64,000 bases of DNA from an uncultured Lachnospiraceae bacterium (GTDB taxonomy: Bacteria > Bacillota > Clostridia > Lachnospirales > Lachnospiraceae): contig CAMUAR010000008.1 of NCBI GenBank assembly GCA_947086895.1, forward strand, positions 1 to 64,000. Reading direction: 5' to 3'. Of this stretch, positions 57,155 through 64,000 are shown piece by piece. The notes under the pieces are model-generated. The model worked only from the letters and a program-made list of their open reading frames with translations. It did no database searches and was not told the DNA's origin. A program made the position numbers and the translations under genes. Each line of letters begins with the position of its first letter. The first letter of the stretch is position 1.

Positions 57155-57320
57155 TTGACTTCCTGAAAAATTGTGTTATGATATAAAATCATCGTCAGCA
57201 GGAAGCTGATATAAAGAAGTGTATATTATCTTGTAAAAAAAGAATAAATATATAATACCATGAAGGTAGTATAAGTTTGTCTAAGACAGGCTGCTTCCTT
57301 TATGGTATTTTTATTTTACA
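57155..57320 (+). promoter_or_regulatory. attenuator-like leader before the ECF S-component gene
   Basis: A promoter (TTGACT 57155-57160, TATGAT 57177-57182) is followed by a small hairpin TCAGC/GCTGA and then an intrinsic terminator ACCATGAAGG (57257-57266) / CCTTTATGGT (57297-57306) with ATTTTTATTTT. AGGAAGC at 57200-57206 is complementary to GCTTCCT at 57293-57299, which overlaps the terminator's right arm, so the two structures exclude each other. This is the layout of a transcriptional riboswitch. No known riboswitch consensus is recognised. Confidence 0.55.
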
Positions 57321-57535
57321 GGAGATTGTTTTGCGTTTCCTAAAAATAAAAGTTTTCTTAGAGGATGTATGTTGGTGCAAAGTGCGAATTCCAGCAGATT
57401 GGAATGTCACTTGTGCAGAAGAAACAGAGGAAGAGAGAAAAAATTAAAAGATTCCATCTGAGAATTTATGTCGTTGTGTAAATAACAAATTTTTTAAATG
57501 AAAATGCCGTCTATGCGGCGGAATTAGGAGGAAAA

Positions 57536-58081
57536 ATGAGTAATATTCGTAAAGATTCTGTATTAAAACTTGTTTTATCTGCGCTTTTTATGGCGCTTGG
57601 AATTGTGCTGCCTTCACTGACAGGCTCCATTCCGCAGATCGGAAAAATGCTTTTGCCAATGCATATTCCTGTTTTGTTGTGCGGTTTTATCTGCGGCTGG
57701 CCGTTTGGTCTGGTGGTGGGATTTATCACACCTCTGCTTCGCAGTATACTTTTTTCTGCGCCGCCGATGATGCCAACCGCAGTGGGGATGGCGTTTGAAC
57801 TGGCGGTTTACGGTGCAGTTGTAGGGATTTTATACGCGCAGCTTCCAAAAAAGAATTGGGCGGTCTACGTCAGTTTAATTGGCGCAATGCTTGCAGGGCG
57901 CATTGTGTGGGGAATTGTCAGCGTACCGTTAAATGGGCTGAATGGCTCGGCATTTTCCTTTCAGGCATTTATCGCCGGAGCGATACTCAATGCGATTCCG
58001 GGAATTGTCTTGCAGCTTGTGCTGATACCAGCGATTATTATTGCGCTGAAACGTGCGCGGGTAGTTCGTATAGCAGTATAA
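57536..58081 (+). CDS. ECF transporter S-component
   Basis: This 181-aa membrane protein with about six segments fits substrate-binding subunits of energy-coupling-factor vitamin importers: LVLSALFMALGIVLPSLTGSIPQIGKMLLPMHIPVLLCGF and GLVVGFITPLLRSILFSAPPMMPTAVGMAFELAVYGAVVG. The conserved small-residue surface that docks to EcfT is seen in the first helix. The vitamin is not evident. AGGAGG precedes the ATG. The energising module is not in the window, as is usual for group II ECF systems. An attenuator-like leader lies upstream. Confidence 0.85.
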   Translation: MSNIRKDSVLKLVLSALFMALGIVLPSLTGSIPQIGKMLLPMHIPVLLCGFICGWPFGLVVGFITPLLRSILFSAPPMMPTAVGMAFELAVYGAVVGILYAQLPKKNWAVYVSLIGAMLAGRIVWGIVSVPLNGLNGSAFSFQAFIAGAILNAIPGIVLQLVLIPAIIIALKRARVVRIAV

Positions 58082-58226
58082 TCTGCCAGTAAATATTATC
58101 TGTATTTTAAGTTAAATTCAATAAATATTATCTGTTTTTAAACTGAATTTTTCCGGGTTTTAAATGACAATTTATTCTGGAAACATAAAAAGACAAAATG
58201 GTATACAGACAGCTTTAATAGATATT

Positions 58227-58640
58227 TTATTTTTGCTTTAAATATAAATCTACTTTTTCGCATACCATAGAGATATAATTTCCAAGGCTTGTTTCTGTGC
58301 AGCCAACAATAAAATGATTGCATCGGTTGACCGGAATCAAAATTTTAAATGCCTTGCTTGCGCCGACAGCAGTTGCGATTGCCGGAGTAATTTCACCAAG
58401 CAGAGAATTGGCGAACACAATACCGATTGGACCGATAATAATATCAGAGTCCGCAGCGTTTACGATTGCCGGATTTTCTCCAGTCGCGCCAAAATCTGCG
58501 CCGGCTTTCAGCATGGCGGCAGTCGCAGTACTGTTTGTGCCAATGGCGTAAAGGGGCAGTTCTGGATGGATTTTTTTTAGCTGTTCAATCACGCTTTTTC
58601 CCATTTTACCGCCCTGACCGTCGATAATTGTTATTTTCAT
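58227..58640 (-). CDS. DUF3842 family protein
   Basis: The 137-aa product starts with MKITIIDGQGGKMGKSVIEQL, a glycine-rich Rossmann-like loop, and continues with GTNSTATAAMLKAGADFGATGENPAIVNA and DIIIGPIGIVFANSLLGEITPAIATAVGASKA, the typical DUF3842 pattern. Function unknown, a nucleotide-binding role is plausible. The family start fits ATG 58640, although no good binding site precedes it. Confidence 0.82.
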   Translation of the reverse strand: MKITIIDGQGGKMGKSVIEQLKKIHPELPLYAIGTNSTATAAMLKAGADFGATGENPAIVNAADSDIIIGPIGIVFANSLLGEITPAIATAVGASKAFKILIPVNRCNHFIVGCTETSLGNYISMVCEKVDLYLKQK

Positions 58641-58762
58641 AAAAATCTGACAGGCGCAGAACCACTGCCTTTTGACAATGGAACAAGTGCCGTTCCCCTT
58701 TCTTTTCTCAACAAACAATCAGTTATAATTTACAGTAGACTTATCAAATTCATAATAAAAAA

Positions 58763-58925
58763 TTGGTCGGACGCGAATCGGCGCAGGTATAATATCTGAC
58801 GATATTATACCATGTTTTTCAAACATGGTATTCTCCGAGGGATGCACACGATTCGCCAAAGTATTTGTCCTCCCTTTGGTCGGACGCGAATCGGCGCAGG
58901 TATAATATCTGACGATATTATACCA
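58763..58925. repeat. two 50-bp direct repeats with internal palindromes
   Basis: The segments 58763-58812 and 58876-58925 are identical over 50 bases. Each starts TTGGTCGGACGCG and ends in a perfect 11-pair hairpin, GGTATAATATC / GATATTATACC. The spacer between them holds another hairpin (ACCATG/CATGGT) and CGATTCGC, the inverse of GCGAATCG in the repeats. Such compact hairpin pairs are typical of REP/BIME-like elements. Confidence 0.8.
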
Positions 58926-59073
58926 ATAAGAATGGGGACGTGCAACAAAAAAAGAAAAAGTACGTAAATATTTTAGAAAGGGAATTAATTTTTAAAAAAG
59001 AATAATATAAATGTCGAAACAAATAAGAAATTGACAAGTATAATAAATATGCTGAAGTTTGCTAAACTTTTTC

Positions 59074-59102
59074 TTGACATATATCCTGTGCGGGCGTATA
59101 AT
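59074..59102 (+). promoter_or_regulatory. perfect consensus promoter of the 45-aa peptide gene
   Basis: TTGACA (59074-59079) and TATAAT (59097-59102) are both perfect and 17 bases apart. Strong constitutive transcription is expected. Confidence 0.88.
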
Positions 59103-59134
59103 GCAGATGTCACAGAAGGATGTATTTAACAGTT

Positions 59135-59159
59135 ATGGCAGAAAAGCACATTCTGCTAT
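59135..59159 (+). promoter_or_regulatory. hairpin upstream of the 45-aa gene RBS
   Basis: ATGGCAGAA (59135-59143) pairs with TTCTGCTAT (59151-59159), one G-U pair, around a seven-base loop, then AAGGAGG follows. It may stabilise the transcript. Confidence 0.5.
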
Positions 59160-59183
59160 AATAAAGAAAGGAGGTAAGCTTAC

Positions 59184-59321
59184 ATGATAAACAGTGCAGT
59201 ATTATTTTATAATTTCGGAATTTTAGGCATGGCGGGAGTGTCCGGCTCTATGCTTTTTACAAATGAATTTGCTGCTGTGGATAAAATATCATGTAAGGTT
59301 GCCCGTTTCATGTTTTCATAG
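59184..59321 (+). CDS. 45-aa peptide, strongly expressed unit
   Basis: ATG 59184 lies behind AAAGGAGGTAAGCTTAC. The peptide reads MINSAVLFYNFGILGMAGVS and continues to SCKVARFMFS; it has one cysteine, a hydrophobic first half and a basic end. A perfect promoter upstream and a perfect terminator downstream make it a self-standing unit. A pair of ABC exporter genes follows, so it could be a secreted or signalling peptide, but there is no classical leader, and the transcript may instead be a small RNA. I do not recognise the sequence. Confidence 0.55.
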   Translation: MINSAVLFYNFGILGMAGVSGSMLFTNEFAAVDKISCKVARFMFS

Positions 59322-59351
59322 ATAGATTGATTCTAGTATTGTCTTTTTATG

Positions 59352-59381
59352 AAGCCGTGGTAATCTTACCACGGCTTTTTG
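59352..59381 (+). terminator. intrinsic terminator of the 45-aa gene
   Basis: AAGCCGTGGTAA (59352-59363) and TTACCACGGCTT (59366-59377) are perfect inverse complements with a very tight loop and are followed by TTT. From 59382 to 59757 I see no gene. Confidence 0.88.
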
Positions 59382-59757
59382 CTGTGCGCGGATCTGTGCC
59401 AAACTTATCAAAAAAGTATGCTGTTAAAATGGTACATAAATCACGCGGCAAGTTTGATTCCAAAAAACAGCGAGAACAGCACTGTGGACACAGGTGATTG
59501 CTGTAAGCGAAATTTGGAATTTAACAGCAAAATTCTAATTATTTTCGAATCTAAGACTGCCCTGCCTGGAGGGATTCGTCAAAAATCCAAAAATAAAATT
59601 CGTGGTAAGATTATAAGAAAATATGATTTATTTATAAAAAAACATTTCAATTTTTATAGTATATGATAATAAATAAATATTTTATTTGCGGAAATTCAAC
59701 CTTGTGACACAAAAAAAATATTGCGGTTTCACCGCAGAAAAAAGAAAGGGGTATGCA

Positions 59758-61500
59758 ATGAAAAAGCTTTCGAGCTATATTCTGCACTACTGGTATGCTT
59801 ACCTGTTTGCAATTATATGTCTTTTGCTGCAGGTAGGTTTGGATATGCTGGCGCCGCAGGTGACTCGGCAGATTGTGGACAATGTGATCGGTGAGGGGAA
59901 AATCGATCTTCTGACACCACTTTTGTTTACAATATTTTTTATTGGTCTTGGCAGATGTGTGTTTGGTTATACAAAGGAATTTACCTTTGACTGTATTGGT
60001 TCAAAAATCGGCATGGATATGCGGAGAAATTTATTTCAACACATACAAAAATTGTCGATCAACTATTTTGACAATACCAATACAGGCGAGCTGATGTCCC
60101 GTGTAAAAGATGATATTGATAATATCTGGAGCGCGGTCGGCTTTATTGGCATGCTGATTTTGGAGGTAATTTTTCATACGTCAATCGTTATTTACTGTAT
60201 GCTGCATATCAGCGTAAAATTGGCGGTAGTACCGCTTATTATGATGCCTGTAGTAGCTGTAATTGCGATTTTGATGGAAAAGAAACTGGATAAAGTGTAT
60301 GAAGATATTTCGGATGAGAATGCAAAATTAAATACTGTGGCTCAGGAAAATTTGGCTGGAGTTCGCACGGTAAAAGCATTTGCCAGAGAAAAGTATGAAA
60401 TTACAAAATTTCTCTCTCATAACAAGAGATATTACGAGTTGAATATGCGGCAGAGTAAGGTATTTATCCGCTATCAGCCGCTGGTGCAGTTTATCACAAG
60501 ACTGCTTCCGATCTTTGTTATTATTTATGGGGGATATTTAAAGATTAAAGGAGAGATTTCGCTTGGCGAGCTGGCAGCGTTTACAGAATACGCAAACAAT
60601 ATTATCTGGCCGATGGAAATGCTTGGCTGGCTGTCGAATTCATTTGCGTCGGCGGTTGCTTCCAACAAGAAGCTGAAAAAGATTTATGGTGAAAAGGCGA
60701 CGATCACCGAGAGAGAAAATCCAGTGATTCTTCCGCAGGTAGAAGGGCATGTGACCTTTGATCATGTGTCGTTTGGACTGGATGGAAAAGAGATTTTAAA
60801 GGATATTTCTTTTGACCTTCCCGCGGGTAAAACCATCGGCATTATGGGGGCTACTGGTTCTGGCAAATCCTCGATTATCACGCTGCTGCAGAGGTTCTAT
60901 GACACAGAGAAAGGCGAGATTCGGCTTGATAATGTGCCGATTCAGGACTTAACGCTGCGTCAGCTGCGAAAAAGCATTTCTCCGGTTATGCAGGATGTAT
61001 TTTTATTTTCCGATACGATCAATTCAAATGTAAAGCTTGGCAAGCGGGCGAACACGCACAACGATCTTGTCCAAAAAGCTTTGGAGCGCGCACAGGCAAA
61101 AGATTTTATTGAACGTATGGAAGAGCAGTATGAAACCCAGATCGGGGAGCGCGGCGTCGGGCTGTCCGGCGGTCAGAAACAGCGGATCAGTATGGCGCGC
61201 GCATTTGCAAAGAAGTCGCCGATTCTTGTATTGGATGATTCTACTTCAGCGCTTGATATGGAAACAGAACATCAGATTCAGGAAAATCTGCTTGGGTTTA
61301 ACGATACGACAAAGATTGTAATTGCACATCGTATTTCGGCAGTCCGGCATGCGGATGAAATTCTTGTGCTGCGGGATGGAGGTATTGCAGAGCGCGGCAC
61401 GCATGAGCAGCTGTTGGAAAAGAAGGGGCTGTATTATGATACTTATATGGCGCAGTACGGTGAAACGTTAGAGCAGCTAAAAGGATTTGTGACAGCGTAA
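59758..61500 (+). CDS. heterodimeric ABC exporter, half with degenerate catalytic site
   Basis: The 580-aa protein has an N-terminal type 1 exporter membrane domain (six segments) and a nucleotide-binding domain with Walker A GATGSGKSS, signature LSGGQ and Walker B ILVLDDSTSALD. The residue after Walker B, normally catalytic Glu, is Asp. Its partner at 61741 has a normal Glu but a changed signature (LSIGQ), so together they make one canonical and one degenerate ATP site, as in BmrCD/TM287-288-like pumps. AAAGGGG precedes the ATG, itself behind a hairpin GCGGT/ACCGC. Confidence 0.92.
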   Translation: MKKLSSYILHYWYAYLFAIICLLLQVGLDMLAPQVTRQIVDNVIGEGKIDLLTPLLFTIFFIGLGRCVFGYTKEFTFDCIGSKIGMDMRRNLFQHIQKLSINYFDNTNTGELMSRVKDDIDNIWSAVGFIGMLILEVIFHTSIVIYCMLHISVKLAVVPLIMMPVVAVIAILMEKKLDKVYEDISDENAKLNTVAQENLAGVRTVKAFAREKYEITKFLSHNKRYYELNMRQSKVFIRYQPLVQFITRLLPIFVIIYGGYLKIKGEISLGELAAFTEYANNIIWPMEMLGWLSNSFASAVASNKKLKKIYGEKATITERENPVILPQVEGHVTFDHVSFGLDGKEILKDISFDLPAGKTIGIMGATGSGKSSIITLLQRFYDTEKGEIRLDNVPIQDLTLRQLRKSISPVMQDVFLFSDTINSNVKLGKRANTHNDLVQKALERAQAKDFIERMEEQYETQIGERGVGLSGGQKQRISMARAFAKKSPILVLDDSTSALDMETEHQIQENLLGFNDTTKIVIAHRISAVRHADEILVLRDGGIAERGTHEQLLEKKGLYYDTYMAQYGETLEQLKGFVTA

Positions 61501-61670
61501 GGTGTATTGGAAAAATAAAAATCGCACAAAAGAAAATCAAAAAACATTCAACAAAAATGAAAACCAATTGATGGAAAGAACCATAAAGAATTTTTGATTT
61601 ACAGGTGTTAAGCAATATTTTTCAATGATGGATTTTGTTCTATAAATTTTTTATTCTAATTAAAAAGAAT

Positions 61671-61718
61671 ACTGCAATTTACAGAAAGATAAACGGTATG
61701 GAAATATTATTTTGCAGT
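61671..61718 (+). promoter_or_regulatory. pre-RBS hairpin before the second exporter half
   Basis: ACTGCAA (61671-61677) pairs perfectly with TTGCAGT (61712-61718) around a 34-base loop, with the binding site AGGA about 15 bases later. Confidence 0.45.
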
Positions 61719-61740
61719 ATCTCTGGAAACGAGGATTTTT

Positions 61741-63519
61741 ATGGCAGTAAATACCGTCCGCGAGGACGAAACATTAAAAACAGCGGGAAAGGGCGTGACG
61801 CTTCTGCGCTTGTTCCGATACTTGCTGTCCTACAAAAAAATGATTGTGTTCGTTATCTTTATTATGCTCTGCACCGTCAACATAAGCCTTGTAAATCCGC
61901 TGATTATCGAACGTGCAATCAATGTTGATATCAAAAATAATGATATTGACAGTCTGTTAAAATTGGGCGCTGCAGCGCTGATTCTTAATATTGCAATGAT
62001 TCTTCTCATTAAATTGCGCATGTATTTGATGGCGAAAATGTCGAACGACGTGCTGGTAAAAATTCGTAATGAATTGTACAAACATATACAGACGCTGAGT
62101 TTTTCTTTTTTTGACAGCCGTCCAACGGGAAAAATTCTGGCGCGCATTATCGGGGATGTCAATTCATTGAAGGATGTTTTATCAAACAGTGTGACTACTT
62201 TAATTCCAGATTTTTTGACTGTGTGCGCGGTTGTTTTGATTATGGTGTTTAAAAACTGGAAACTTGCGCTGGCGGCGTTAAGCTCTCTGCCGCTTATGAT
62301 TGTCGGGGTGCTTTTTGTACAGACAAAATCTCATGTTCGCTGGCAGATTCATCGAAAGAAAAGTTCAAATTTAAACGCATTTATTCATGAGGATGTTTCA
62401 GGAATGCGTGTGATACAAAGTTTTTCCGCGGAAGATGAAACCGAAGAAACATTTGACGAGCTGCTTTTGGAACATCGAAGTTCTTTTGTAAATGCCTGCC
62501 GGTTTGCGGATGCGTTTGGTCCGGTTGTGGATTTTTGCTGGGGGCTTGGGACATTATGCATGTATTATGTCGGGGTGAAAATGCTGGGCAGCGAGGTGGC
62601 TCCCGTCGGAACTTTGCTGGCATTTGGAACTTATATTTCAATGTTCTGGAATCCGATTATGAACTTAAGCAATTTCTATAATCAGCTTATCACGAATATT
62701 GCAGGTGCGGAGCGCATTTTTGAAATTCTTGATACTGAGCCGGAAATTGCTGACCAGGAGGGCGTGGCGCAGCTTCCAGAAATTCGCGGTGAAGTGGAAT
62801 TTAAAAATGTATCGTTTGCTTATGACAAGGATACGCAGGTGCTGGACAATGTAAGCTTTAAAATTCATCCGGGCGAGACGATTGCGCTTGTCGGTCCGAC
62901 CGGAGCGGGAAAAACAACAATTGTCAATTTAATCAGTCGTTTTTATGATGTGACAGGCGGAGCTATTTTTATTGATGGGCATGATATTAGAGAAGTATCA
63001 ATAGAGAGCCTTCGTCAGAAAATGGGAATTATGACACAGGAAAATTTCCTGTTTTCCGGCACAATCAAAGATAATATCCGCTATGGGCGGCTTGATGCGA
63101 CGGACGAAGAAATTATGGATGCAGCGAAGATCGTAAATGCGCATGAGTTTATTATAAAGATGGAAAAGGGTTATGACACGGAACTAAAAGAGCGCGGGGC
63201 AGGTCTTTCCATTGGACAAAGGCAGCTTTTGGCGTTTGCACGCACAATGATTTCTATGCCAAAGATTCTGATTTTGGATGAAGCGACTTCCAGTATTGAT
63301 ACGCACACAGAACGTATGGTACAAAAGGGAATCGACGCGCTGCTTGCAGGAAGAACATCGTTTGTGATCGCGCACCGCCTTTCTACAATCCAGAAAGCCG
63401 ACCGGATTTTTGTTATTGATAAGGGCGGAATTGTCGAGCAGGGCAGCGCAAAAGAACTGATCGAGAAAAAAGGCGCATATTATGAATTGTATATGGCGCA
63501 GTTTAAGGAAATAGCATAA
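61741..63519 (+). CDS. heterodimeric ABC exporter, catalytic half
   Basis: This 592-aa half-transporter has the exporter membrane domain and an ATPase domain with Walker A GPTGAGKTT, Walker B ILILDEATSSID (catalytic Glu present) and the signature LSIGQ in place of LSGGQ. It lies 240 bases behind its partner. Export substrates of such pumps are drugs, lipids or peptides; the strongly promoted 45-aa gene upstream is a possible client, without proof. AGGA precedes the ATG. Confidence 0.92.
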   Translation: MAVNTVREDETLKTAGKGVTLLRLFRYLLSYKKMIVFVIFIMLCTVNISLVNPLIIERAINVDIKNNDIDSLLKLGAAALILNIAMILLIKLRMYLMAKMSNDVLVKIRNELYKHIQTLSFSFFDSRPTGKILARIIGDVNSLKDVLSNSVTTLIPDFLTVCAVVLIMVFKNWKLALAALSSLPLMIVGVLFVQTKSHVRWQIHRKKSSNLNAFIHEDVSGMRVIQSFSAEDETEETFDELLLEHRSSFVNACRFADAFGPVVDFCWGLGTLCMYYVGVKMLGSEVAPVGTLLAFGTYISMFWNPIMNLSNFYNQLITNIAGAERIFEILDTEPEIADQEGVAQLPEIRGEVEFKNVSFAYDKDTQVLDNVSFKIHPGETIALVGPTGAGKTTIVNLISRFYDVTGGAIFIDGHDIREVSIESLRQKMGIMTQENFLFSGTIKDNIRYGRLDATDEEIMDAAKIVNAHEFIIKMEKGYDTELKERGAGLSIGQRQLLAFARTMISMPKILILDEATSSIDTHTERMVQKGIDALLAGRTSFVIAHRLSTIQKADRIFVIDKGGIVEQGSAKELIEKKGAYYELYMAQFKEIA

Positions 63520-63547
63520 TTTTTATTTTGGATTTGATAGAAAAATT

Positions 63548-63581
63548 CCCACTTGTCAAAGCACTTGTTTTGACAAGTGGG
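63548..63581. terminator. 13-bp hairpin after the exporter genes
   Basis: CCCACTTGTCAAA (63548-63560) and TTTGACAAGTGGG (63569-63581) are perfect inverse complements. The plus-strand side lacks a T-run (TAATTTG follows), while A5 lies on the left. It probably ends the exporter transcript. Confidence 0.65.
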
Positions 63582-63617
63582 TAATTTGCATAAGACAGGG
63601 GGAAAATAAGAGGCAAT

Positions 63618-64000
63618 ATGAAAAATATAATTACAAAACAGTTTCAAATATTAACAGATATCAATCTTGCATGGGATTTTATGACGGATGTATATGAACC
63701 ACATTTTGCGAATGGAGCGGCGGCGCCATTTTTTGAGTATGCGCTTACATCGACATGGATGAATAAAGAATATCTTTATCTGGACAGGTTTTGGATTGAG
63801 AATAACAGAGTAGTAGGTTTTGTATTTACAGAATCCACCGTTACAAGCATCTTTTTTAATTTGCGTCCAGGATATGAGGAACTCGCTGATGAGATGGTTT
63901 GCTATGCGGAAAGTCATTTTCCAGACTTTGGAGATGGAAAGGAAATGATAATTTTTTCAGGTCAGAAAGCTCTGATACAAGCAGTAGAAAAACGAGGTTA
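63618..64000 (+). CDS. GNAT-like acetyltransferase, cut by the window end
   Basis: An open frame from ATG 63618 (AAGAGG before it) runs to the end of the window for at least 127 codons. The protein MKNIITKQFQILTDINLAWD... contains YLYLDRFWIENNRVVGFVFTE and RPGYEELADEMVCYAESHFP, in the manner of the N-terminal half of two-domain GNAT proteins. The catalytic acetyl-CoA loop would lie beyond the end. Assignment is tentative. Confidence 0.6.
   Translation, partial: MKNIITKQFQILTDINLAWDFMTDVYEPHFANGAAAPFFEYALTSTWMNKEYLYLDRFWIENNRVVGFVFTESTVTSIFFNLRPGYEELADEMVCYAESHFPDFGDGKEMIIFSGQKALIQAVEKRG

Noticed and set aside
57361..57486. 38-codon ORF before the ECF gene
   Set aside because: Weak binding site, biased composition and no family pattern; probably chance within the leader.

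Overview
The window looks like a chromosomal segment of a low-GC gut Firmicute, most likely Lachnospiraceae. Shine-Dalgarno sequences are AGGAGG-like, promoters are TTGACA-17-TATAAT type, a T-box precedes metG, and small families such as DUF6774, DUF6709 and DUF3842 are present. This placement is inference from gene families; there is no rRNA or tRNA here to confirm it.

Layout. (1) 1-3411: a gene tail, a DUF4291 protein, a duplicated leucine-rich-repeat protein with an immunity-like C-terminus, and a GNAT acetyltransferase. (2) 3412-13305: an AT-rich type I-E CRISPR-Cas locus, cas3-cse1-cse2-cas7-cas5-cas6e-cas1-cas2 plus an array of 5 repeats and 4 spacers. Upstream of cas3 sits the most interesting object in the window: a consensus promoter followed within 15 bases by an AAG PAM and a protospacer. 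About 40 bases further on is a degenerate repeat - 32-nt pseudospacer - degenerate repeat unit, and the pseudospacer matches that protospacer with a perfect 14-nt seed. This is the logic of crRNA-guided self-regulation (CreTA or CreR type). (3) 13306-14284: a small gene and a convergent XRE regulator sharing an almost identical operator. (4) 14285-18700: a cytoplasmic BMP-domain protein coupled to a metallophosphoesterase, then a YesL-like membrane protein and a lipoprotein on the other strand. (5) 18875-32215: a fructan-utilisation locus with a LacI regulator, ABC permeases and binding protein, cytosolic GH32 fructosidase, fructokinase, a surface GH32 lipoprotein and a three-module sugar-binding lipoprotein. 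(6) 32473-36616: an aldolase fused to a VOC-like domain, a sugar epimerase, a SUKH protein and glucuronate isomerase. (7) 36828-46825: small unknown genes, TtcA-like thiolase, and a zone of decay (broken CPBP protease, orphan BlaR1-like sensor, mutated IS200 transposase, DUF1016 and GNAT genes each split by one in-frame UGA, Rpn remnant). (8) 46926-58640: T-box/metG, a structured leader before a DUF6709 protein, YkgJ protein, MATE pump, esterase, beta-lactamase-like protein, an ECF S-component behind an attenuator-like leader, and DUF3842. (9) 58763-64000: a pair of palindrome-containing direct repeats, a strongly promoted 45-aa peptide gene, a heterodimeric ABC exporter, and a GNAT gene running off the end.

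How parts work together. The fructan genes form a complete path: surface GH32 and binding lipoprotein act outside, the ABC importer brings oligosaccharides in, the cytosolic GH32 releases fructose and fructokinase phosphorylates it, with the LacI protein as likely controller through a 20-bp perfect palindrome. The hexuronate genes are a separate catabolic set. The Cas proteins would process both the array and the degenerate upstream unit, because the latter keeps a repeat hairpin and an intact 5' handle. Many genes also share a hairpin placed directly before the ribosome binding site, with right arms ending in C(A/G)GAA.
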